64,000 nucleotides of DNA. Origin: Bacteroidota bacterium. Its GTDB lineage: Bacteria; Bacteroidota; Ignavibacteria; Tepidaquicellales; Tepidaquicellaceae. Position 1 is the stretch's first letter; each line of letters begins with the position of its first letter. This document shows positions 45,765 to 54,502 of the stretch, piece by piece. The notes under the pieces are model-generated. The model did not search any database. It was not told the origin of the DNA and saw only the letters and a program-made list of their open reading frames with translations. Position numbers and translations under genes: made by a program. The stretch lies in NCBI GenBank assembly GCA_018266895.1, contig JAFDZQ010000043.1, positions 1-64,000 on the forward strand. Direction: 5' to 3'.

Positions 45765-46928
45765 ATGATAAAAAAAGTAAGTATCCTCGGATCGACCGGC
45801 TCTATCGGATGTAATGCTCTTGAAGTAATTGACAGTCTTAATCACAACGGATATGACATTAAAGTAATAAGTCTTTCCACAAATTCCAGCATATCTCTTC
45901 TTTCGGAACAAATAAAAAAATATTCTCCGGAAACCGCTATTATAGCTGATAAATCAGCTTACAAAGAATTCAAATCGTATTTCAGTTTTCCTGAAACTGA
46001 AATACTTTACGGCGAAGATTCTTTGTCTGAAGCTGCAGGAAGAGATAACTATGATCTTCTGATTACAGCGCTTGTTGGTTTTTCCGGACTGAAACCTACT
46101 ATAAATGCAATAAATTCAGGAAAGGATATTGCACTTGCTAACAAGGAAACTTTAGTTGTTGCAGGGAAATTAATAAATCAGTTAATTGATAAGAATAAGT
46201 TAAAACTCATTCCAATAGACAGCGAGCATTCTGCCCTGCTTCAGTGTCTTACCGGTGAGGATATAAATTCCGTCTCTAAAATTATACTTACGGCTTCAGG
46301 AGGACCATTCAGGACAAAATCATTGGAAGAAATGAAAAGCATCACAGTAAGTGATGCACTTTCTCATCCTAACTGGAAAATGGGAAAGAAGATTACCGTT
46401 GATTCTGCAACTATGATGAACAAGGGTTTAGAGGTTATAGAAGCTAAATGGCTTTTCAGGACTGATGTAAATAAGATAGATGTCCTTATTCATCCACAGT
46501 CAGTAATACATTCTATGGTCGAATTTGTAGACGGATCAGTAAAAGCGCAGCTTGGAATTCCGGATATGAAAATTCCAATTCAATATGCTATTACTTATCC
46601 TGAAAGAATAAAATCCGGTCACAGCAAAATGGATTTTAATCTTTTTAATTCTCTTACTTTTGAAGCAGTGGATTATGAAAGATTCCGTTGCCTGAAAATT
46701 GCTTATGACGTTACAAGGGATGATTCCACCAGTTCAGTTGTGATGAATGCAGCAAATGAAATCGCAGTGGAACTGTTTTTAAACGGAAGGATTGATTTTC
46801 TTTCAATACCGGGCTTAATAGAAAAAGAACTTGACAGACATTCGGCATCATCGGATACAGATCTGGAAAACATAATAAATATTGATAAAGAAACAAGGGC
46901 ATATCTGAAGGAAAAATATTCTAAGTAA
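45765..46928 (+). CDS. dxr: 1-deoxy-D-xylulose 5-phosphate reductoisomerase
   Basis: Second enzyme of the MEP pathway, NADPH and metal dependent, 387 residues. NADPH motif ILGSTGSIGCNALEVI; LANKETLVVAG; metal/substrate residues in PIDSEHSALLQCL and ASGGPFR; HPNWKMGKKITVDSATMMNKGLE. It ends 228 bp before rseP, an order frequent in bacteria. It follows a terminator and so probably has its own promoter. Confidence 0.95.
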   Translation: MIKKVSILGSTGSIGCNALEVIDSLNHNGYDIKVISLSTNSSISLLSEQIKKYSPETAIIADKSAYKEFKSYFSFPETEILYGEDSLSEAAGRDNYDLLITALVGFSGLKPTINAINSGKDIALANKETLVVAGKLINQLIDKNKLKLIPIDSEHSALLQCLTGEDINSVSKIILTASGGPFRTKSLEEMKSITVSDALSHPNWKMGKKITVDSATMMNKGLEVIEAKWLFRTDVNKIDVLIHPQSVIHSMVEFVDGSVKAQLGIPDMKIPIQYAITYPERIKSGHSKMDFNLFNSLTFEAVDYERFRCLKIAYDVTRDDSTSSVVMNAANEIAVELFLNGRIDFLSIPGLIEKELDRHSASSDTDLENIINIDKETRAYLKEKYSK

Positions 46929-47156
46929 GCTTAGCATACGACAATTTTAATCTCACAGATATTCTCAGATTTTATACTCAAATATTGCGGAAAAAATAAA
47001 TTTACGGCATATTTATTTGTATCAATGGCTTTTTAAGTATATCTGCGAGAAATATTTTTAAACTAAACAAAGATGTGCAGAAGGGATATTATTTTTAACT
47101 TCTTAATTATTTTTTTTAACTATAAATTGAAAATTAAGCAATAAATAAAAATTCAA

Positions 47157-48527
47157 ATGGAATTATTTAATTCAATATTTTACTTTTTAATTGTAATCGG
47201 AGTTCTTGTCTTCATTCACGAGTTCGGGCATTTCATTGCTGCCAGACTCACGGGAATGAGGGCGGAGATTTTTGCTCTCGGAATCGGATACAGGTTATTC
47301 GGATACAATAATATTAATGGCTTTACTTTCGGTAAATTAAGCAATGAAGTCGAACTCGGAGATAATACAGATTACAGGATCTGCGCATTTCCTATAGGCG
47401 GTTATGTAAAAGTTGCCGGTATGATTGACGAAAGCATGGATAAGGAGTTTCTTAATAAAGAACCGATGCCTTACGAATACAGGGCAAAATCAGTCTGGAA
47501 AAGAATGATCGTTATTACTGCCGGCGTTATAATGAATTTTCTTCTGGCATTCCTTATATTTTACTTTCTCACACTCATAAAAGGTAAAACCGTTACGGAC
47601 ACGACAAAAGTCGGTTACATAGCCCAGGTCTCCCCTGCCAGAAATACTGACTTAAAAGCCGGTGATAAAATCATATCAATAAATAATCATCCGGTAAATA
47701 ACTGGGATGATGTTCAGGCAAAACTGTATTTTGAAACCCTCGGAGAAGCTCTTACTATTGCAGTCGACCGCAACGGTGAGAACAAGGTAATCAGCATTCC
47801 GAAAGATAAAGTAGGAGATCTTACTGAAAAGAGTTTTGGAATATTTCCTGAAGGCATGATTCCTGAACTGAATGATGTGATTTCTGATAAGCCCGCATAT
47901 ATGTGCGGACTTCAGAAAGGTGATGTAATAACTGAATTCAACGGCAATAAAATCATCAATTCACAGCAGCTTACTGACCTTATCAGGGAAAATGCTGGTA
48001 AACCTTCTAATATAAAATGGTTAAGAAACTCAAATGAAATGGATTGTAGCATAACACCTTCTGCAGATTCAACAATAGGGGTAATGCTATCCGCAAAATA
48101 TACGGGACCGACAAAAGAAATTAAGTATAACATTGTATCCGCATTTCCTAAAGCAGGAAACGATATGTATTATTTCGGCATTGAGTTGTTTTTTAAAACC
48201 ATTTCCAAAATAATTAAGGGAGATGTTGCATTTAAAAAAGCAATCGGAGGGCCAATAAAAATTGCTCAGGCATCTGCCCAGTCTGCAGAAGGAGGAGTTT
48301 ATACTTTCCTTGGATTTATTGCGCTTTTGTCAATTTCGCTGGCTGTAATAAATATTCTGCCTTTTCCGGCGCTCGATGGAGGACATCTGATGATGCTTAT
48401 CTATGAAGGAATTGTAAGAAAGCCTGTTCCGTATAAAGTACAGGTTGTCCTGCAGAATGTGGGATTCGCTTTACTTCTTGCGTTTATGATATTTGTGGTT
48501 TACAATGATATTATATCCATAAAGTAA
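47157..48527 (+). CDS. rseP: RseP-type site-2 metalloprotease
   Basis: Intramembrane zinc protease, 456 residues. HEFGH (about 22-26) in the first membrane helix provides zinc ligands, and a later NILPFPALDGGH the third. Between them lie two PDZ domains (about 160-215 and 235-290). Family members cut anti-sigma factors, and a membrane anti-sigma candidate lies at 44042-45004. The link is suggestive only, since rseP is widely found after dxr. Confidence 0.92.
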   Translation: MELFNSIFYFLIVIGVLVFIHEFGHFIAARLTGMRAEIFALGIGYRLFGYNNINGFTFGKLSNEVELGDNTDYRICAFPIGGYVKVAGMIDESMDKEFLNKEPMPYEYRAKSVWKRMIVITAGVIMNFLLAFLIFYFLTLIKGKTVTDTTKVGYIAQVSPARNTDLKAGDKIISINNHPVNNWDDVQAKLYFETLGEALTIAVDRNGENKVISIPKDKVGDLTEKSFGIFPEGMIPELNDVISDKPAYMCGLQKGDVITEFNGNKIINSQQLTDLIRENAGKPSNIKWLRNSNEMDCSITPSADSTIGVMLSAKYTGPTKEIKYNIVSAFPKAGNDMYYFGIELFFKTISKIIKGDVAFKKAIGGPIKIAQASAQSAEGGVYTFLGFIALLSISLAVINILPFPALDGGHLMMLIYEGIVRKPVPYKVQVVLQNVGFALLLAFMIFVVYNDIISIK

Positions 48528-48694
48528 TTTATTCTTATCTTGAAACAGGAATAATAAAGTAATATATTTAATAAGAATTTTATCTTTAACGGAAATGTGA
48601 GCGGATTAAGTAAATATCTGTCTGTAGGAATTAAAAAAGATAAAAGTTTCATATTAAATATTCATTGTAAAGTATTTTAAGCCGTAATAATCCA

Positions 48695-48783
48695 GGAAGG
48701 GTGGGTGAGTGGCTTAAACCAACGGTTTGCTAAACCGTCGTACGGGTTAAACTGTACCGAGAGTTCGAATCTCTCCTCTTCCG
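48695..48783 (+). tRNA. tRNA-Ser (GCT)
   Basis: 89 nt with a long variable arm (TACGGGTTAAACTGTA). Acceptor GGAAGGG pairs with CTCTTCC allowing one G-T; anticodon arm ACGGTTTGCTAAACCGT with GCT; T arm GAGAG TTCGAAT CTCTC; discriminator G. CCA is not encoded. Confidence 0.95.
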
Positions 48784-48787
48784 CATC

Positions 48788-48826
48788 AAGAAGTTTTAAA
48801 GTTTGTATTTAAAACTTCTTTTTTTT
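48788..48826 (+). terminator. Intrinsic terminator of tRNA-Ser
   Basis: A 13-bp stem AAGAAGTTTTAAA (48788-48800) with TTTAAAACTTCTT (48808-48820) followed by T6. Confidence 0.88.
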
Positions 48827-48851
48827 ATCCATTATATTGTGTAATAAAATA

Positions 48852-48882
48852 AAAAGAGCCGTTCGACTGAACGGCTCTTTTT
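48852..48882. terminator. Bidirectional terminator
   Basis: AAAAGAGCCGTTC pairs with GAACGGCTCTTTT around GACT, with A- and T-rich flanks on both sides. It can stop the leftward sorting-domain gene and back up the tRNA-Ser terminator. Confidence 0.85.
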
Positions 48883-48925
48883 TTATAAAAAATATTTACT
48901 GTCTCTGAGTAAAACTGTACGAAAT

Positions 48926-49963
48926 TTATTTAAGCAGAATTAATTTTTTAGTTTCTGTCGAAATATTTCCGTCATTTCCGGAAAATGTCAGTCTGTAAAA
49001 ATAGACACCGGAGTTCAGACTGCTTCCGTTAAAATTGTAATCGTAAGAACCGGCGTTAAGATTCTCATTTATTAAATTTCCGACTTCTTCTCCGATTGAA
49101 TTGTAAACTGTCAGGCTAACAAATCCGTTTTTCGGAATTGAGAAATTTATCTTAGTATTCGGATTAAAAGGATTGGGATAATTTTGTGACAAAGCAAAAT
49201 CCTGAGCTAATGAATTAATGTTTCTTACTGACACAATATTATTCCACGTTTTTGAGATTCTTAAACCGTCAATTGTAAGACTGGGAGCGTTAGCTGCTGT
49301 CCCCTGTCTCAGAGCAATTCTGCCTAATGCGCTTTCTGTTGCCGTTCCTGTAACAGGTCCGATTGCAGGTGTTGACGGCTCTGTTCCCGGCAATCCTGAT
49401 GAGAATATATAAACATTCATTACATCATCCGTAGTACCCGGATTAAATGTATATTTTATGACAATGACATAGGTTGTACCTAGTACATAATTACCGCCTG
49501 TATAGAAAATTCCTCCCGCGGCTGCAGTAGATTTACTCAAACCGAAAGCCAGACCGCCTAAGCTGTCTTTTGCATAGAATCTGGCGGTATATAAAGTTGT
49601 GCTGGTAGGAGGCAGGAGCGCAGTAAAGTAATCACCTGCAGTTCTGATAGAATCAACTTTTACCATAAAAGAATAATATATACTTCCTGTGGAATCCGGA
49701 GTAAACGGTTTATAAGCGTCATTGCCATTGTTTCTTAAACGGCAGGAATTTCCGATTCCGGAAAGCGGATAGCCGGAATAAGTCAGACCGGGTGAAGTAA
49801 CAAGTATAGTATTTGTTGTTCCGGTGTTCCAGTTCCATCCGTGAGCTCCGATAGAATCTCCGGCGGGATAATCAAAATTTTCATCAAATATTACCTGTGA
49901 AAAAGAAGATCTTGCTCCAAAACTGATAAATAAAAATAAAACAATTATGTAAAATGTTTTCAT
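48926..49963 (-). CDS. Secreted protein with type A T9SS sorting domain
   Basis: It has 345 residues. Sec signal about 1-22 (IIVLFLFISFGARSSFSQ). The middle is a beta-rich region with Gly/Thr/Asn-rich strands, possibly a carbohydrate-binding or adhesion-type jelly roll; no enzyme motif is visible. The last 80 residues (ALSQNYPNPFNPNTKINFSIP, with VYNSIGEEV and SGVYFYRL) form the sorting domain recognised by the type IX secretion system in Bacteroidota and Ignavibacteria. It is therefore expected at the cell surface or secreted. Confidence 0.88.
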   Translation of the reverse strand: MKTFYIIVLFLFISFGARSSFSQVIFDENFDYPAGDSIGAHGWNWNTGTTNTILVTSPGLTYSGYPLSGIGNSCRLRNNGNDAYKPFTPDSTGSIYYSFMVKVDSIRTAGDYFTALLPPTSTTLYTARFYAKDSLGGLAFGLSKSTAAAGGIFYTGGNYVLGTTYVIVIKYTFNPGTTDDVMNVYIFSSGLPGTEPSTPAIGPVTGTATESALGRIALRQGTAANAPSLTIDGLRISKTWNNIVSVRNINSLAQDFALSQNYPNPFNPNTKINFSIPKNGFVSLTVYNSIGEEVGNLINENLNAGSYDYNFNGSSLNSGVYFYRLTFSGNDGNISTETKKLILLK

Positions 49964-50110
49964 TGGTTTGTAATTTTTAAAATAATTAAATAAACTTACA
50001 GCATATTAAGAAAAATATAGGTAATTACCAATTCAAAATTTTTATATCCTTGCCGTTCAAGATATTATAATTCGCTGTACTCAGATATATACCGGGTACA
50101 AATGACAAGT

Positions 50111-52273
50111 TCAGCTTTTTTCAAGATATTTAGAAAGAAATACTTCTGCAAGAAGAAATATCAAAGCTCCGAATAACATGTATTTCCATAATCCGAAACC
50201 GGTTCTGGATTCAGATACAATTTTCGTGATATCATCCGTTGTCCGGATATACTTTACATTTGTAATTCCTGACTCCCTGAAATATTTTTCGGTTTCTTCT
50301 TCAGACATTTTCAAAGTATTACTCTCATAAGGACTGCAGTTTAAAGGGAAACTGAATTTCATGCCTGCGGAATCCAGTAAATTGTATTCACCAGGTAAAG
50401 CGGTAATTTCCGAATAGGGCAGATAAAAAATATTTTCATCACTTTCAAAGTAAGTTCCGGTAATTTTTAAATTTTCCGTTTTTTTATCCGGCAGAATAAT
50501 TGCAGAAACATTATGAATTCCTTTTACGGAAATGAGATTACTTTTGCCGATAATATTTTCATTACGGAACCCGGAATTATTTCCCAGGTAGTAAATGCTT
50601 CTGATAATAAGAGGAAGAAAAATTGTTTTTAAGGGAAAATCCGAAAAATCATTTCCAGCCGATACTGACGAAAATAAAATTTTTCCGCCTGATAACTTTG
50701 ATTCTGCAATGAAAGGTCTGTTGTTATTCAGAGTGATTAATGCGGAGGCATTCCCTCCGGGTAAAAGTGTAAAGTATGAACTGATTGACGGAGATTCGAT
50801 AAAAAATTTCTGAGATGTAATATTGAGTGACTGATTTCTGAAAACACCCGACAGTACGGGATGTTCAAAATCTATTTTTTCAAATTTGAGATAAATATTT
50901 TCTTCTTTAGCGGAATTCAGATTTTCTAATATTAATGAATTAAGTTTACCGGAAAGAATTTTATTATAGCTGTAAATGTCAGCATTTTTTCCGGGGAAAA
51001 TAAATATTCCTCCTCCGTCTGAAACATATTTCCTGAGAATCTCTCCTTCAGAATCAGTAAAATTTTCTTTTCCGGAAATGAACACGGCATCGCTTTTATA
51101 AATATTTTCACTGACAGTTTTTTCTCTGGTTATGATAAACATCCTGTTCTTGCTTCCTGAAGAATCTGACAATAAATCATTTGCAGAGTTAATTGCTGTT
51201 TCGAGAAAACTGACCGGAGAATTATTTTCTTCTATCAGCGAGACATTGAATTTTTCCGGAATGTAAACGCTGAAATAATATTTATTATCCTGAATCAGTT
51301 CATCTTCAGAAAAAACATTCTGTGTCAGTTCAAAATAACCGTTAATATTACCTGATTTATTAATTTTGAATTTAAACTCAACTTCATTACTGCTGTAAGA
51401 GCCGGCATCAGCAGCGGCTGAAGAAACAAATTCATTTTCTATTACCAGATTTACAGTTTTGTTCTGAACATTATACTGCGAGAAATTATTTAAATTTATT
51501 TTTATTTTGATTTCCTTGTCTTTTTCAGGCAGTTCGGTAATTACCTTAAAGCTGTCAAGTGAAAGATTGTTTACTTCCCTGTTTCCAATGTTAAGAAGGT
51601 AAGTTTTTGCACTTACGGTATTCAGATTCTCAAATTGCAGACTTTCCGTTCCGGTAATACTGAAATTGCTTTTCTGAAAATCGGAAATCACATAGATCTC
51701 CTTGAGTTCGTTTTTCGAAGATGCACATATATCATCGGCTAAATCCAGAACAGCAGTCATTGAAGTAAATTTGAAGGATAATTTTAAACCGTTAAGTTCC
51801 TGTAAAACTTCATCCGGACTGTTTTTAAGAAAATCACTGTTTTTTAGACCTATCCGTGAAAAGGGTATGAAAAATATTTCTGATGATTCCTTATGTATTT
51901 CAAGAATTTTTCTGACTGATTCTTCAGCTTTTGTAAAATAAAGACCGCTGTTATCTCTTGCATTCATACTGAACGAATCATCCAGAAATATCAGAACTGT
52001 TGATTTTGAAGACATTGCGCTGTTTCCTGCGTATTCGTCAAAAACAGGTTTAGAAAAACTTAATACAAGTAAAATAATTGTCATGATTCGCAGCAAAAGC
52101 AGAAGAAGCTGTTTAAGTCTGATTCTTCGCATCTTGGACTTCTGAATTTCCCTGAGAAACATCAGAGTACTGAATTCCACTTTCTTGATCTTTCTTAAAT
52201 TCAGAAGATGAATCAGTACGGGAATAGAGACAGCTGCCAGAGCAATTAAAACGGACGGATTTAGAAAACTCAT
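50111..52273 (-). CDS. BatA-domain/VWA membrane protein
   Basis: It has 720 residues. The N-terminal BatA domain (SFLNPSVLIALAAVSIPVLIHLLN) contains a transmembrane helix, with a second at about 58-78. A von Willebrand A-type domain follows, with a MIDAS-like LIFLDDSFSMN (about 92-103). A large extracytoplasmic beta-rich part and a C-terminal helix (about 697-715) complete it. Close homologues are common in Bacteroidota but their function is unclear. It is divergent from the thiamine pyrophosphokinase gene. Confidence 0.85.
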   Translation of the reverse strand: MSFLNPSVLIALAAVSIPVLIHLLNLRKIKKVEFSTLMFLREIQKSKMRRIRLKQLLLLLLRIMTIILLVLSFSKPVFDEYAGNSAMSSKSTVLIFLDDSFSMNARDNSGLYFTKAEESVRKILEIHKESSEIFFIPFSRIGLKNSDFLKNSPDEVLQELNGLKLSFKFTSMTAVLDLADDICASSKNELKEIYVISDFQKSNFSITGTESLQFENLNTVSAKTYLLNIGNREVNNLSLDSFKVITELPEKDKEIKIKINLNNFSQYNVQNKTVNLVIENEFVSSAAADAGSYSSNEVEFKFKINKSGNINGYFELTQNVFSEDELIQDNKYYFSVYIPEKFNVSLIEENNSPVSFLETAINSANDLLSDSSGSKNRMFIITREKTVSENIYKSDAVFISGKENFTDSEGEILRKYVSDGGGIFIFPGKNADIYSYNKILSGKLNSLILENLNSAKEENIYLKFEKIDFEHPVLSGVFRNQSLNITSQKFFIESPSISSYFTLLPGGNASALITLNNNRPFIAESKLSGGKILFSSVSAGNDFSDFPLKTIFLPLIIRSIYYLGNNSGFRNENIIGKSNLISVKGIHNVSAIILPDKKTENLKITGTYFESDENIFYLPYSEITALPGEYNLLDSAGMKFSFPLNCSPYESNTLKMSEEETEKYFRESGITNVKYIRTTDDITKIVSESRTGFGLWKYMLFGALIFLLAEVFLSKYLEKS

Positions 52274-52396
52274 TTAATAAAATCGTTTAAAAATATTTAT
52301 TTAAAATAAATTTAAATAATGATTATGAAAATGCATTTTGACTGCATTTAAAAATGTATCTATAATTTTAATTTTTTAATTCCAATATTGCTGTAA

Positions 52397-53035
52397 ATGA
52401 AAAAGACTGCAACAATTTTTCTGAACGGAAGTCATCCCGGGTACAGATTACTCAAAAAGTATATTGAATTATCAGACATAATTATTGCAGCTGACGGCGG
52501 AGGGAATTTTCTCAGGAGAAAAAAAATTTTACCGCATTTTATAATCGGGGATCTTGATTCTCTGAAAAATGAGAACTTTGACTTTTTCAAGAAAAAAAAT
52601 GTCAGAATCATAAAGATCAGGGAGCAGGAAACTACGGATTTTGAAAAATGCATTAACTTCTGCAGAAACAATAAAATCAGTGAAGTGTACGTTTTAGGAG
52701 CTTCAGGTCAGAGACCTGACCATACACTGAATAATATCAGTGTTATGAAGCGATATTACAAAGAAATTAGCATTAAGATTATATCGGAAGAATTTGAGAT
52801 TTTTTTTATAAAAAAAAGAATTGAATTTGATTATCCTGTTAATGAAACAGTCTCAATTCTTGCAATGCCTGTTGCCAAAAACATTTTTACTTCAGGATTA
52901 AAATACAGACTTTCCGGCGATACACTTGAATTCGGAGTCAGGGAAGGCACTTTGAATGTTTCAGCCGGCAAAAAAGTCTCCATAAGTTTTAAAAGCGGTA
53001 ATTTACTGTTATTCAAAAAACATTTCATAAAATAA
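52397..53035 (+). CDS. thiN: Thiamine pyrophosphokinase
   Basis: Converts thiamine to thiamine diphosphate using ATP. It has 212 residues with IIAADGGGNFL, FIIGDLDSLK (metal-binding Asp pair), ETTDFEKCI and GASGQRPDHTLNN, all typical of TPK. It is followed after 9 nt by a sodium:solute symporter gene, suggesting a salvage operon. No TPP riboswitch is seen in the 120 bp upstream. Confidence 0.92.
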   Translation: MKKTATIFLNGSHPGYRLLKKYIELSDIIIAADGGGNFLRRKKILPHFIIGDLDSLKNENFDFFKKKNVRIIKIREQETTDFEKCINFCRNNKISEVYVLGASGQRPDHTLNNISVMKRYYKEISIKIISEEFEIFFIKKRIEFDYPVNETVSILAMPVAKNIFTSGLKYRLSGDTLEFGVREGTLNVSAGKKVSISFKSGNLLLFKKHFIK

Positions 53036-53044
53036 TATATTTCT

Positions 53045-54460
53045 TTGAAAGTATATTTTACTGTAAATGATTATCTGATTATACTGGCTTATTTTGTTGC
53101 TATGCTGGTAGTCGGACTGCGGACAAAATCAACGGAAGATTCAGCTAAAGACTATCTGATAGCCGGCAGAACTATTACTCTTCCTGCTTTTGTCGCAACC
53201 CTTGTTTCCACATTTTACGGGGGAATTCTTGGCATAGGAGAATTTACATTTAATTTCGGCATTGCCGGCTGGTTTCTTTACGCATTCCCGTATTACATAT
53301 TTATTCTAATATTTGCCTTTTTTATTGCAGGAAAAATAAGGAAAACTCATTTATTCTCAATTCCTGATAAGTTAAACAGAACATACGGGAAAAAAGTAAG
53401 CCTCTTTGCGGCATTCCTGATATTTTTTCTTTCGACACCGGCTCCGTATTTATATATGATGGGAATCCTGATTAAGTTTATTTCCGGAATCCCGGTTACT
53501 TTAGCAATGCTGATTATTTTGATTTTATCCACTGTATTTCTTTTCAAAGGAGGACTAAGGGCAGATGTAAGAGTAAATATAATGGAATTTTTCCTGATGT
53601 TTATAGGAATCGGAATTATTTTGCCTTTCTGCTTCAATTCACTCGGAGGAATGGAATATCTGGAATCAAGATTACCGGAGAGATATCTGACAGTGACAGG
53701 AGGGAACAGCATTCAGTATATAATTGTATGGTTTTTCATAGGCGCATGGGTTCTTGTAGATCCTTCATTTCATCAAAGATGTTATGCGGCAAAAAGCAAA
53801 AAGACACCGAAGAGAGGAATAATAATTTCTCTGATTTTCTGGATTATATTTGATTTTATGACAACGACTGCCGGATTATATGCGAAAGCTTATTTCATGA
53901 ATGACCTTGCGGATCCGATTTATTCTTTTCCTGCTCTCGGGAATAAATTACTCCCGCCATTGGCTAAGGGTATTTTTTTTCTCGGGATGATGGCTACTAT
54001 TATGTCAACACTTCATTCTTATATTTTCATCTCCTCCAATACTTTCGGCAGGGATTTAATCGCCAGATACAGAAATGAAACAGACAGTAATATTATGTAC
54101 AACAGACTGGGAATTGTTGCAAGTTCATTATTTGCATTTTTTATTGCCAAATACATTCCATCTGTAGTAAATATATGGTATACCGTGGGTACGCTCATTA
54201 TACCGGCTCTTCTTATCAGCGTTATATCTTCATATTTTGAAAAACTGCAGGTACATTCAAAATTCATTCTTGCTTCAATGATCACATCTTTCTCCGTGTC
54301 ACTGATATTATTCATTCTCGGAGTTATATACAAAGTAAACGGAGTGTACGCTTTATTTCTTGGGCTTGAACCTATGTACCCCGGACTGATTACAGGTCTT
54401 ATCGTATACCTTTACGGATACAGTCAGAGAAAATATCTTCAAATCAAATCAGAATCATGA
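53045..54460 (+). CDS. Sodium:solute symporter (SSS) family transporter
   Basis: It has 471 residues with about 12-13 membrane helices; the N-terminus VNDYLIILAYFVAMLVVGLRTK, then DYLIAGRTITLPAFVATLVSTFYGG, is characteristic of SSS proteins. The start is TTG, 9 nt after the kinase stop. Thiamine or a precursor is a plausible substrate from operon context, and SSS proteins (ThiV) have been proposed as thiamine transporters elsewhere; this is inference. Confidence 0.88.
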   Translation: MKVYFTVNDYLIILAYFVAMLVVGLRTKSTEDSAKDYLIAGRTITLPAFVATLVSTFYGGILGIGEFTFNFGIAGWFLYAFPYYIFILIFAFFIAGKIRKTHLFSIPDKLNRTYGKKVSLFAAFLIFFLSTPAPYLYMMGILIKFISGIPVTLAMLIILILSTVFLFKGGLRADVRVNIMEFFLMFIGIGIILPFCFNSLGGMEYLESRLPERYLTVTGGNSIQYIIVWFFIGAWVLVDPSFHQRCYAAKSKKTPKRGIIISLIFWIIFDFMTTTAGLYAKAYFMNDLADPIYSFPALGNKLLPPLAKGIFFLGMMATIMSTLHSYIFISSNTFGRDLIARYRNETDSNIMYNRLGIVASSLFAFFIAKYIPSVVNIWYTVGTLIIPALLISVISSYFEKLQVHSKFILASMITSFSVSLILFILGVIYKVNGVYALFLGLEPMYPGLITGLIVYLYGYSQRKYLQIKSES

Positions 54461-54502
54461 AATCTTTTTATTTACCTCAGTTTTAATCATTTTAATTTTA
54501 TA

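Noticed and set aside
52274-52396. TPP riboswitch upstream of thiamine pyrophosphokinase
   Set aside because: No CTGAGA-type core or matching paired elements are visible in the 120-bp gap.
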